A stretch of 24,961 nucleotides of DNA, taken from positions 1 through 24,961 of the IMG/VR virus record IMGVR_UViG_3300027852_000160; one strand, 5' to 3'. This document shows, piece after piece, positions 1 through 4,761 of the stretch. The position numbers and the translations under genes were made by a program. The notes under the pieces were generated by a model. The model was not told the origin of the DNA and did no database searches. It saw nothing but the letters and a program-made list of their open reading frames with translations. The DNA is from a virus. Every line of letters starts with the position of its first letter. Positions within the stretch are counted from its first letter, which is position 1.

Positions 1-150
1 CTCGTCACGTTCGGCGCGTAGGGCTTTGATTAGTTCTACCATTTGCGGGATACCCGCCTCATTGTCGGCAAACGGAGCTGCGTTACATACTCGCTCAACA
101 TAATCATTGCTTGTATCGGGGCAAGGTTTCGGCTCTTCAGGGGCGGTCAT
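1..150 (-). CDS. Hypothetical protein, C-terminus cut by the window edge
   Basis: Leftward open frame of 50 codons from an ATG at 150 with no stop before the window ends, so only the N-terminal part is visible. It begins MTAPEEPKPCPDTSNDYVER and continues as a soluble, acidic, probably helical chain. A good Shine-Dalgarno (AAAGGAG) lies 8-9 nt upstream. The start overlaps the stop of an 8-codon mini-ORF (173-147) in an ATGA arrangement. It is the most downstream visible member of the leftward operon. I recognise no family and give no function. Confidence 0.7.
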   Translation of the reverse strand, partial: MTAPEEPKPCPDTSNDYVERVCNAAPFADNEAGIPQMVELIKALRAERDE

Positions 151-173
151 TGGTCAGGCTCCTTTGGTTTCAT
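147..173 (-). other. Possible 8-codon leader ORF (MKPKEPDQ)
   Basis: A very short leftward ORF of eight codons plus stop has its own Shine-Dalgarno (TAGGAG, 7 nt before the ATG), and its stop shares bases with the start of the next gene (ATGA). The downstream gene's ribosome site lies inside this mini-ORF. It may be a coupling leader or may be chance; the peptide itself resembles nothing known to me. Confidence 0.3.
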
Positions 174-195
174 TCTTATTCTCCTATAATCGCGG

Positions 196-600
196 TTAGC
201 GCGTGACGGGCAATGTGATGGCCGCTATAGCCAAGTCCTGAACAACTTCCTGCTCGCTACCATCCCCCTCATAGGCATTGGCTTTGATAATAAGATCAAC
301 AACCGCGTCGTGTTCGGTTTCGCCCTCGCCGTATAGATCAGTATCTCCATCGTGGAATGATAGACGGGCATACCAATCATGGGAGCGGTCAGGGATTGGC
401 GGGAACACCCACTCGGTGATTATTTCCTTTGGCACGTTGATCTTACTCGCTGGCACATAACCCGCCTCAAGCATCGCCTCTGGCGTGTCACGGATGTATA
501 TCTCCATTTTCGGCTCCAACTTCAATTCCCCAACCTCAACCCATTGCGGGCCGTATTGCAGGGAAGTCCAAATGGCAATTTTGTTGGGCGGGTTTGTCAT
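196..600 (-). CDS. Hypothetical phage protein, 134 aa
   Basis: Leftward gene of 134 residues starting MTNPPNKIAIW. A longer frame reaches upstream to 681, but those residues overlap the 45-aa membrane-protein gene in another frame. The ATG at 600 forms an ATGA overlap with that gene's stop, so I chose 600. The protein is acidic. Its second half (around residues 85-115) has a small alpha/beta look, with an aromatic strand WYARLSFHDGD, then a GEGETEHDAVVDLI helix of the kind seen in small HicB-like or DUF folds. That is only a shape resemblance; there is no catalytic motif. Translation is probably coupled to the upstream membrane protein. Function unknown. Confidence 0.75.
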   Translation of the reverse strand: MTNPPNKIAIWTSLQYGPQWVEVGELKLEPKMEIYIRDTPEAMLEAGYVPASKINVPKEIITEWVFPPIPDRSHDWYARLSFHDGDTDLYGEGETEHDAVVDLIIKANAYEGDGSEQEVVQDLAIAAITLPVTR

Positions 601-734
601 AACGTCCACCTCGCCACAGCCACCCAAAAGGCTACGATTATAACAGCGGCCAAGCCCCATACGCCAACGCTTGGCCAGCATATGCGCTTACGGTCTAGCT
701 CGGCTTGGGATTTTAGTTCAGGGAAGGGCATCAT
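597..734 (-). CDS. Small single-span membrane protein, 45 aa
   Basis: Leftward gene of 45 residues, too short for most gene callers. It starts with two adjacent ATGs (734 and 731) after a GGAG ribosome site 5-8 nt upstream. Residues 1-19 are charged and polar; residues 21-41 (from WPSVGVWGL on) are a hydrophobic transmembrane helix ending in ARWTL. The start overlaps the stop of the 43-aa membrane protein upstream, and its own stop overlaps the start of the 134-aa gene, so three genes are linked by few-base overlaps. Tandem tiny membrane proteins in phages are sometimes holins, spanins or membrane-targeted takeover proteins; nothing in the sequence decides between these. Confidence 0.7.
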   Translation of the reverse strand: MMPFPELKSQAELDRKRICWPSVGVWGLAAVIIVAFWVAVARWTL

Positions 735-862
735 AAAGACTCCGTTAAGGTTTGTACAATAATCACTGCCCCTGATATAATAGCTAGGCAGAGGGCTGCG
801 GTGGCGAAGGCGGCAAGAATTACTAACGCACCTTCGAGCAAAGGGGTGATACGTTTATTCAA
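731..862 (-). CDS. Small hydrophobic membrane protein, 43 aa, TTG start
   Basis: Leftward gene of 43 residues read from a TTG at 862. The frame has no ATG upstream before an in-frame stop, a GAGG ribosome site sits about 7 nt before the TTG, and the start overlaps the end of the 81-aa gene (855-1100). The peptide begins (M)NKRITPLLEGALVILAA. After a short basic N-terminus, residues 9-37 form one long hydrophobic segment, followed by VQTLTESL. Its stop overlaps the start of the next membrane protein. The unbroken hydrophobic segment and the exact overlaps on both sides support a real gene. Holin-like or other membrane role possible; not determined. Confidence 0.65.
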   Translation of the reverse strand: MNKRITPLLEGALVILAAFATAALCLAIISGAVIIVQTLTESL

Positions 863-1100
863 AATCAGCCTCGGTTACTTCAGTTTCGAGGGATTGGACG
901 ATCGGTTCCCAAATGTCAGGGTTACGTTGAAAGTCCAACTCATCAAACCTTTGCCCTGCGATGATGACGGCCACGCATTCTACCTGGATGATTTGATCTT
1001 CCCACTGAGATGGGCCTTCCGTAGTCTCGAGTGGGACTCGTTCCGTGTAGGCGGTGAACTCGGCGGTGAACTCACCATTGTATGTGTGGCTAAGTATCAT
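855..1100 (-). CDS. Hypothetical phage protein, 81 aa
   Basis: Leftward gene of 81 residues starting MILSHTYNGEF with an AAAGG ribosome site 8 nt before the ATG. It is strongly acidic (many Glu and Asp, pronounced near the C-terminus), with beta-like segments at residues 1-20 and 36-50 (QIIQVECVAVIIAG). Its last codons overlap the TTG start of the 43-aa membrane protein. Acidic small early phage proteins can be nucleic-acid mimics, but this is only a thought. No family recognised. Confidence 0.7.
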   Translation of the reverse strand: MILSHTYNGEFTAEFTAYTERVPLETTEGPSQWEDQIIQVECVAVIIAGQRFDELDFQRNPDIWEPIVQSLETEVTEADFE

Positions 1101-1113
1101 CGGGAGACCTTTC

Positions 1114-1314
1114 TTAGATTTTTGTTATTCGAGCAAGATTGACGAAGCGGGCGAACCGCTCAAATTGATCGTGGGTCATACGGACAGTTGCTTCTTTAGA
1201 AGGATCGTCCTCATTATGGATAGACAATATGAATTGCTCTGATCCGTCGTCACATTCAGCGAATGATATATGGTTCATGTTCCAACCAACGTCAGGTATC
1301 ATTGTCGCTTTCAT
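1114..1314 (-). CDS. Hypothetical phage protein, 66 aa
   Basis: Leftward gene of 66 residues starting MKATMIPDVGWNMNH. A near-perfect Shine-Dalgarno (TAGGAGG) lies upstream; the TAG in it is the stop codon of the previous gene (1327-1683), so the two are translationally linked. The product looks like a small alpha+beta protein: beta-like 15-35 (ISFAECDDGSEQFILSI), then a C-terminal helix (MTHDQFERFARFVNLAR, residues 46-62). No known motif. Function unknown. Confidence 0.75.
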   Translation of the reverse strand: MKATMIPDVGWNMNHISFAECDDGSEQFILSIHNEDDPSKEATVRMTHDQFERFARFVNLARITKI

Positions 1315-1326
1315 TAGGTGTTCCTC

Positions 1327-1683
1327 CTAGGTTTCATCGTTTTTCAACTCCTTTAAGAAATTCTGCATCATTTCCTCAGCTTCTTCCATCGCGTTTCGTT
1401 TGGGTTCGAGGTCCTCGGCAGTGTGTTCGGTTTCAATTGTGCCCAGAAGCTGGCGCTTGGATATGATCAAGGTCTGGGGTTTTTCCAGCACTATCTGAAG
1501 CATGGCGTAGGGGGTGTTCGGGTCGGCTTGCTCGGTAAGGACTCGAAGGGTGTTGAGGCGGTGACGGGTGGCCATCATTTCCTTGACCGATCCTGCGCGG
1601 TAGCGGCACTCACCCGTTGACACGGCAAGATCGAGAAGGGGGCGCACATCACCATAGCGGGCGAGGTTTTTAGCGTGGGCCAT
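1327..1683 (-). CDS. Hypothetical phage protein, 118 aa, helical
   Basis: Leftward gene of 118 residues starting MAHAKNLARYGDVRPLLDLA, with an AAAGGA site 9 nt upstream that overlaps the end of the preceding gene. The N-terminal half is basic and helical (residues 10-60). The C-terminal quarter is acidic with a likely amphipathic helix (EEAEEMMQNFLKELKNDE). Charge asymmetry of this kind suits a nucleic-acid- or protein-binding adaptor, but no family is recognised. Neighbours are small unknown early genes on the same transcript. Confidence 0.75.
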   Translation of the reverse strand: MAHAKNLARYGDVRPLLDLAVSTGECRYRAGSVKEMMATRHRLNTLRVLTEQADPNTPYAMLQIVLEKPQTLIISKRQLLGTIETEHTAEDLEPKRNAMEEAEEMMQNFLKELKNDET

Positions 1684-1685
1684 TC

Positions 1686-1931
1686 TTACCGTCCTTTCAC
1701 GCGCACTTGCACGACTGCTAGTTTATCTTTCCACTCGATTACGAGATCAGTTTTCCCAGGGATTATGAACCCGCCCATCATTTCCCGAGCGGGGGATTGG
1801 TTAAACTGATCGGCAATGGAGTCGCGCACCGCCTCGACCTGTTCGAAAAGCTCATCAAGTTCAAGGAATAGGTCCGAGGTTTCGGGAATTGTGTCTGGGG
1901 TTATAGCGTACTGGATGGGCGGGTTTGGCAT
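1686..1931 (-). CDS. Hypothetical phage protein, 81 aa
   Basis: Leftward gene of 81 residues starting MPNPPIQYAITPDTIPETSD. The ATG overlaps the stop of the upstream 92-aa gene (TAATG) and has an AAAGGA site inside that gene. An acidic helix covers residues 20-45 (LFLELDELFEQVEAVRDSI). A beta-rich C-terminus (residues 52-80) ends in a basic VRVKGR. No recognised domain. Confidence 0.75.
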   Translation of the reverse strand: MPNPPIQYAITPDTIPETSDLFLELDELFEQVEAVRDSIADQFNQSPAREMMGGFIIPGKTDLVIEWKDKLAVVQVRVKGR

Positions 1932-2209
1932 TATGGGTTATCCTTTGTTTCTTTGTAAGGCACAATGTTACTCATTTTTTCGCCACTTATTGCAGTTCTT
2001 ACTATATACCCCAAAAACAACCCTACGCAATTTTTTGGGGTATGCAATCCTTTTAACTGACGCCCGTCATGAAACATTTCAAACAATTTAGAAGGATCGT
2101 TATCCTTGGGGGACATACTAAATCCAAAGGCTTCGACAGCCGCCCAAAGATAGGGCCGAGCCAACTCTTCAAGGTCAAGTGGCTTACCGGTTTCATAGTT
2201 CTTTTGCAT
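1931..2209 (-). CDS. Hypothetical phage protein, 92 aa
   Basis: Leftward gene of 92 residues starting MQKNYETGKPLDLEEL after an AGGAG site about 8 nt upstream. It is mostly helical, with a hydrophobic stretch CVGLFLGYIVRTAI at about residues 61-74 that is probably core rather than membrane-spanning given the polar flanks. It ends with a TAATG overlap into the next gene. No family recognised. A 68-residue frame overlapping it (2259-2053) is a shadow. Confidence 0.75.
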   Translation of the reverse strand: MQKNYETGKPLDLEELARPYLWAAVEAFGFSMSPKDNDPSKLFEMFHDGRQLKGLHTPKNCVGLFLGYIVRTAISGEKMSNIVPYKETKDNP

Positions 2210-2236
2210 CTCAGTTCTCCTAAAGGCGCAACCAGT

Positions 2237-2539
2237 TCATCGGGTGCGATTTGGTTCATCCTCAGTCACTTCTACAGCCTCCTGTTCCGTGTCGATTTTC
2301 GCCACAATCCAGCGAGCTTCTTCGGCAGACTCGATGTCGAAGGCGGCGTCGGCCTCAGTGATTTTGATGACTGCGAAGCCGTGACGAGAGTTAGTAGTGA
2401 CAACGACCAGATCGCCCTTCTGGATGCTGGAGTCGAAGGTCTTAAACAGTTCGGAGTTGGCGCGGTTGTCCTCGTAGACGCCCCGCATACTGCGAACGTC
2501 TTCGGCTACGACGACTGCGGTTGAGTTATTAATAGCCAT
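2237..2539 (-). CDS. Small conserved-type phage protein, 100 aa, function unknown
   Basis: Leftward gene of 100 residues. I chose the ATG at 2539 (MAINNSTAVVVAEDVRSMRG), which has AAGGAG 8 nt upstream, over the longer frame to 2677 that overlaps the upstream gene. The core, KTFDSSIQKGDLVVV followed by TNSRHGFAVIKI (residues 33-60), has the pattern of a small beta-barrel phage protein that from memory is widespread in siphophages and podophages (KxLDPxxxxGDLVVVPTxxRxGxxVVKV). No role is known to me. It lies directly downstream of the exported beta-sandwich protein. The family resemblance is recalled, not searched. Confidence 0.8.
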   Translation of the reverse strand: MAINNSTAVVVAEDVRSMRGVYEDNRANSELFKTFDSSIQKGDLVVVTTNSRHGFAVIKITEADAAFDIESAEEARWIVAKIDTEQEAVEVTEDEPNRTR

Positions 2540-2549
2540 TGGGTACTCC

Positions 2550-2975
2550 TTAATTACGGTTAGTTGTGAGTTCGTTAAGATCGACATCAAAATCCATATC
2601 TGGGATGATCGTTTGAGGCCGAAACATAACACGGTAGTGAAAAGTTGATACGTCAACGTTTTCAAGTTGTTCAGCAAAGAATGTCACGTTATCTGACAGC
2701 CCTAGAAAATGTTTCTTAAAGCTGTTTGGACCTGTTTTGCAGGTGACGGAAAGTTGCCCAGTGCTATCGAAGTTACCAAGGGAGCAAAGCCCCTCTACGG
2801 ATAGGATGTAAGCATCGGTGATACCGTTGTAAAAGACAACGCGACGATTAACCTCGAAATTATCCGCCGCTTGGGATAAGTTACGCGACGCAACGTCTGC
2901 GGGTTTGGACATAGCCGACAAGGTAGTTATACCTATAGCTCCGGCAAGCATAAGAGGGACGAAGGTTTTTAACAT
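2550..2975 (-). CDS. Exported beta-sandwich protein of a phage lipoprotein family, without lipobox Cys
   Basis: Leftward gene of 141 residues starting MLKTFVPLMLAGAIGITTLS at 2975, with AAAGGAG 8 nt upstream. The longer frame to 3062 adds a sequence with no ribosome site. Residues 1-21 form a Sec signal peptide (Lys3, hydrophobic 5-19, likely cleavage after LSA). The mature part (RRVVFYNGITDAYILSVEG, later KKHFLGLSDNVTFF and YRVMFRPQTIIPD) matches my memory of a common phage beta-sandwich lipoprotein family. Members normally carry a Cys lipobox just before a DxADVAS-like stretch; here the stretch is MSKPADVAS with no Cys, so a soluble periplasmic protein is expected. Cys64 and Cys79 could form a disulfide. 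A role at the envelope (for example exclusion or lysis control) is a guess. Confidence 0.8.
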   Translation of the reverse strand: MLKTFVPLMLAGAIGITTLSAMSKPADVASRNLSQAADNFEVNRRVVFYNGITDAYILSVEGLCSLGNFDSTGQLSVTCKTGPNSFKKHFLGLSDNVTFFAEQLENVDVSTFHYRVMFRPQTIIPDMDFDVDLNELTTNRN

Positions 2976-3009
2976 AGTGGACTCCTTTCGGGAGGGTAGA
3001 GGGTTAATG

Positions 3010-3045
3010 AAAGTGGGCCACTTTGGTAATGGTGTGGCCCACTCG
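3010..3045 (-). terminator. Hairpin after the first four genes, likely terminator or attenuator
   Basis: A perfect 9-bp stem (GTGGGCCAC at 3013-3021 with GTGGCCCAC at 3034-3042) and 12-nt loop lie about 12 nt past the stop of the 59-aa gene. Read leftward it is followed by TTTCATT, a short T-run. It may partly terminate, lowering expression of the exported protein and the genes beyond, or stabilise a processed mRNA end. Confidence 0.55.
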
Positions 3046-3054
3046 CTTAGCCTT

Positions 3055-3234
3055 CTAGCCACGTTCCGTTAATGCTTCAATCGTTTCTAGCATTATTCGT
3101 TTAGCTTCAAGATATTCATCCTCAATAGTTTTGAAATTGGAAGGGTCACCTGAACCCTTCCAAGCTTCTTCGAAACAAGCTATTTCAAACCGTTTGAGAG
3201 CTTTCATAGTACTAGCTCGGTTCGGATTTCTCAT
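3055..3234 (-). CDS. Hypothetical phage protein, 59 aa
   Basis: Leftward gene of 59 residues from the ATG at 3234, which shares an ATGA overlap with the stop of the HTH-like gene; a GAGG site is 7 nt upstream. A GTG at 3240 or an ATG at 3207 (MKALKRFEIA) are alternative starts. The protein is a helical, charged chain (FEEAWKGSGDPSNFKTIEDE, then LEAKRIMLETIEALTERG). No family recognised. It is followed by the 3010-3045 hairpin, so it closes the promoter-proximal group of four genes. Confidence 0.7.
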   Translation of the reverse strand: MRNPNRASTMKALKRFEIACFEEAWKGSGDPSNFKTIEDEYLEAKRIMLETIEALTERG

Positions 3235-3476
3235 ACCCACGCCTCGATTAGGTTGGGCACTTCCGGCTCTATGCGGTGCATGTTGTTCACCGAGTCCGGT
3301 AGCACGCGAGCACGAAGTGAGTTGGATGTGCGCAAGGCGTAGTGAACTTGGTGATAGCGTAAACCCGTTACCCGAACTAGGTCGGTGCGGGATAGTTCCC
3401 CCGAGGGTGCGGCGTTAAGTGCGCGCCAGATCATGAAGCGGTGTGCCTCGCGGGTGATTTTGTGAACGGTTTTCAT
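3231..3476 (-). CDS. Small HTH-like DNA-binding protein, 81 aa, possible regulator
   Basis: Leftward gene of 81 residues starting MKTVHKITREAHRFMIWRAL. Residues 12-50 fit a helix-turn-helix or winged-helix pattern: helix 12-22, helix 28-37 (SRTDLVRVTG), turn, recognition-type helix 39-50 (LRYHQVHYALRT), then a basic SLRARVLP. The protein is basic overall. The ATG overlaps the stop of the upstream 86-aa gene and its own stop overlaps the next start, so it sits in a coupled chain near the promoter, a common place for phage regulators. It is a candidate to bind the repeats in the control regions, but this is inference; the HTH call is by eye. Confidence 0.65.
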   Translation of the reverse strand: MKTVHKITREAHRFMIWRALNAAPSGELSRTDLVRVTGLRYHQVHYALRTSNSLRARVLPDSVNNMHRIEPEVPNLIEAWV

Positions 3477-3733
3477 TGTCCTGATACCTCACTAAGTAGT
3501 TTTTGCCTAAAGGAAATTCTTTTTATAGCGAAGGAGGCAATTCCATATGCCACATCAATTCCTTGTTGAAGCACTCGATGCTCGTTACTAATGCCCCCGA
3601 ACAGGTTTGCTTTGGTTTTCTCATACCGGGAGATTTGCGTACTGTGGAGGTTCGTTGCTAATTCGCTAACCTCGAGCATGGCGTCCATATACCCTATAAG
3701 GTATATGGGATTGTTTGAGTGATTTTCCTTCAT
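3473..3733 (-). CDS. Hypothetical phage protein, 86 aa
   Basis: Leftward gene of 86 residues from ATG 3733 (MKENHSNNPIYLIGYMDAML). The frame continues upstream to 3784, but that part overlaps the preceding gene, and the chosen ATG directly follows that gene's TAG stop, with AAGG 10 nt upstream. Largely helical; no motif recognised. The first codons contain a perfect 9-bp inverted repeat (3685-3708) that could fold in the mRNA and limit translation. Confidence 0.7.
   Translation of the reverse strand: MKENHSNNPIYLIGYMDAMLEVSELATNLHSTQISRYEKTKANLFGGISNEHRVLQQGIDVAYGIASFAIKRISFRQKLLSEVSGQ
3685..3708. repeat. 24-bp inverted repeat inside the 86-aa gene
   Basis: CCATATACC (3685-3693), a 6-base spacer and GGTATATGG (3700-3708) form a perfect 9-bp stem, 25-48 bases into the coding sequence. 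As RNA it gives a hairpin near the start codon; as DNA it is an operator-like dyad with CCATA/TATGG ends, the everted version of the palindromes at 4291 and 6033. Confidence 0.6.
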
Positions 3734-3735
3734 AC

Positions 3736-3942
3736 CTAGGCCACCTTCGTTGTGAAAACTGCCGCGTGGTAAAGGGCTTGACAATAGTCTGGGCCGAGGG
3801 CTTTGGCCACATCGAGCCAGAAGTGTTGGTCATATGAGTCTTGTGCGGATAGTTCATTAGGGAATAAACCCTCCTTTAGCAAGTTGGCGATAATCTCTTC
3901 AATCGCCTCCACTTGCGCAGGGGATAACAATAAGTTTTTCAT
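3736..3942 (-). CDS. Hypothetical phage protein, 68 aa, first gene of the leftward operon
   Basis: Leftward gene of 68 residues. I chose ATG 3942 (MKNLLLSPAQVEAIEEIIAN) because GGAG lies 8 nt upstream; an in-frame ATG at 3960 has no ribosome site. The N-terminal 25 residues form an amphipathic helix rich in Leu, Ile and Glu. A second helical part holds WLDVAKALGPDYCQALYHA (residues 42-60). It is the first gene after the sigma70-type promoter at 4045-4016, with a leader of about 67 nt. Stop and next start are 2 nt apart. Function unknown; position suggests early expression. Confidence 0.75.
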   Translation of the reverse strand: MKNLLLSPAQVEAIEEIIANLLKEGLFPNELSAQDSYDQHFWLDVAKALGPDYCQALYHAAVFTTKVA

Positions 3943-4003
3943 CTTTATAACTCCATTCATTTATCTATATGCAAGGCACATCGCGCCAAGGCGTCCCGTG
4001 TTG

Positions 4004-4045
4004 GGCCACATATCCCTTATACCCCGAAAAGTGGCCGAATGTCAA
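4004..4045 (-). promoter_or_regulatory. Leftward sigma70-type promoter of the 3942-1 operon, with an overlapping dyad
   Basis: On the minus strand a perfect -35 TTGACA (4045-4040), an 18-bp spacer and a -10 TATAAG (4021-4016, five of six consensus bases) put the transcript start near 4009, in a gene-free stretch just upstream of the first gene. An inverted repeat GGCCAC (4004-4009) / GTGGCC (4031-4036) straddles the -10 and could be an operator. The match indicates host RNA polymerase. Confidence 0.7.
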
Positions 4046-4118
4046 TGATTTAGGTGAGTGTGTGTATGGCCGATTAAAGGGTTTTGGCGGGGCAAGGTGT
4101 CTGGTGTTTGCTGTGTTG

Positions 4119-4168
4119 CTGGTGCGGATTTTGACATACCATGCGTATTTAGGGAATGTATGGCCAGT
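4119..4168 (+). repeat. 50-bp inverted element, right-facing copy
   Basis: It starts CTGGTGCGGATTTT and ends TGTATGGCCAGT; both end blocks are identical in the left-facing copy at 4375-4326, and the 24-bp middle matches at 14 positions, giving 40 of 50 without gaps. It includes TTGACA at 4131-4136, but no fair -10 follows at 16-18 bp. Confidence 0.75.
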
Positions 4169-4191
4169 GGGGTGAGGGTCCAGTGGGGGTG

Positions 4192-4225
4192 TTTTTTAAC
4201 CAAATGGTAAAAAAAAAAAAAAAAA
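4192..4225. other. AT tract: T6, short dyad, A17
   Basis: T6 (4192-4197), ACCA/TGGT (4199-4202 and 4205-4208) and seventeen A residues (4209-4225), lying between the two 50-bp inverted elements. A homopolymer this long is rare in a genome of about 50% GC. It could ease strand opening or promote polymerase slippage. It is not a normal terminator on either strand, because no adequate stem precedes the T-run in the reading direction. Confidence 0.6.
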
Positions 4226-4290
4226 TTAAAGACTGAAGAAAAAAAGATCGCCCTTCGCCCTCGCAAGAAACAAGCAAGAAGCGAGCCTTA

Positions 4291-4321
4291 TATGGATCGT
4301 CCCCCATGGGGATAGGCCATA
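4291..4321. repeat. 31-bp palindromic element, copy A
   Basis: TATGG at one end, CCATA at the other and CCCCATGGGG in the centre. Its reverse complement matches copy B (6033-6063) at 26 of 31 positions without gaps. It abuts the left-facing 50-bp element. Dyad symmetry suggests a dimeric protein site or an extruded hairpin. Confidence 0.75.
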
Positions 4322-4325
4322 CCTA

Positions 4326-4375
4326 ACTGGCCATACAATCCCCAATCCCGCCTTGTGCGTTAAAATCCGCACCAG
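4326..4375 (-). repeat. 50-bp inverted element, left-facing copy
   Basis: Partner of 4119-4168 in opposite orientation, 40/50 identical, separated from it by 157 bases. Read leftward it runs directly into the 31-bp palindrome and then toward the 3942-1 operon, so a regulatory role for that operon is possible. Confidence 0.75.
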
Positions 4376-4542
4376 ACACACAGGCGACATCAGCCCAACG
4401 GGGCATGATTTGGCGGGATTGGCGGGGGAAGGGACTGGATAGGATCGCCACACAAGCCGTGGGCGGGGGCAAGGACGGGCGAAAGGCGTGGTCGGGTGGT
4501 AACGGGCCGCCAAGCATTGAACCCGCGACGAGGCACGACAAA

Positions 4543-4564
4543 GGGCCACTCCGTAGAATGGCCC
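4543..4564. terminator. Weak hairpin, possible secondary leftward terminator
   Basis: GGGCCA (4543-4548) and TGGCCC (4559-4564) form a 6-bp stem with a 10-nt loop. Read leftward it is followed by TTTGTC, only a poor T-run. It could back up the strong terminator at 4756-4720 or be a structural element of the gene-free block. Confidence 0.3.
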
Positions 4565-4719
4565 AAACGTGAATTGCCTTACATTCTCAATTATCGCCAG
4601 AACACGTGGCAAGCCATACCGAGTATCACGGCCGCGACCAGACATCCGCCGAGTTTATAAAGGTCAAAAAGATAGGTGAAGGTATCGTGATCATAAATCA
4701 TAAGGGTGAATCCTTGTGT

Positions 4720-4756
4720 GAAAGAAGGGGCGCAACACCATGCCGCGCCCCTTTCG
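4720..4756 (-). terminator. Rho-independent terminator of the 5996-4762 operon
   Basis: Read leftward: GAAAGGGGCGC, an 11-nt loop, then GCGCCCC followed by TTCTTTC. The 7-bp all-G/C core pairs 4727-4733 with 4745-4751 and lies 11 bases past the stop of the 191-aa gene. It isolates this operon from the gene-free block. Confidence 0.8.
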
Positions 4757-4761
4757 GCGTC

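Larger units (their letters stand above)
4046..4719. other. Gene-free block with repeats between the two leftward operons
   Basis: About 670 bases without a convincing gene. Open frames exist on both strands (a 139-residue leftward frame at 4645-4226 and a 55-residue rightward frame at 4405-4572), but they lack ribosome sites and recognisable composition. The block holds two inverted 50-bp elements, a T6/A17 AT tract, a 31-bp palindrome, a 6-bp stem at 4543-4564 and several TATGGCC words on both strands. It may be a replication origin, a phage-specific promoter or operator cluster, or a small-RNA locus; the sequence does not decide. Confidence 0.6.

Noticed and set aside
2053-2259. Leftward 68-residue frame overlapping the 92-aa gene
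   Set aside because: GAGG directly abuts its ATG with no spacing, and nearly all of it overlaps a gene with a strong ribosome site in another frame.
4131-4160. Rightward sigma70 promoter using TTGACA at 4131
   Set aside because: At 16-18 bp downstream there is only GAATGT or AATGTA, a poor -10, and no rightward gene follows. The hexamer is part of the 50-bp repeat.
4192-4225. Rho-independent terminator at the homopolymer tract
   Set aside because: On neither strand does a stable GC stem precede the T-run in the direction of transcription; the ACCA/TGGT dyad has a 2-base loop.
4500-4545. tRNA-like GGTTCAA sequence on the minus strand near 4520-4530
   Set aside because: No T-stem can pair around it and no cloverleaf with acceptor and anticodon arms could be drawn.
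4405-4572. Rightward 55-residue frame (MIWRDWRGKGLDRIAT...)
   Set aside because: Composition is tolerable, but there is no good ribosome site, it is the only rightward frame in a leftward area, and it ends in the 4543-4564 hairpin. Support too weak for a gene.
4226-4645. Leftward 139-residue open frame in the gene-free block
   Set aside because: No ribosome site at its ATG, unnatural Cys/Arg/Pro composition, and it runs through both the 31-bp palindrome and a 50-bp element. Treated as chance.
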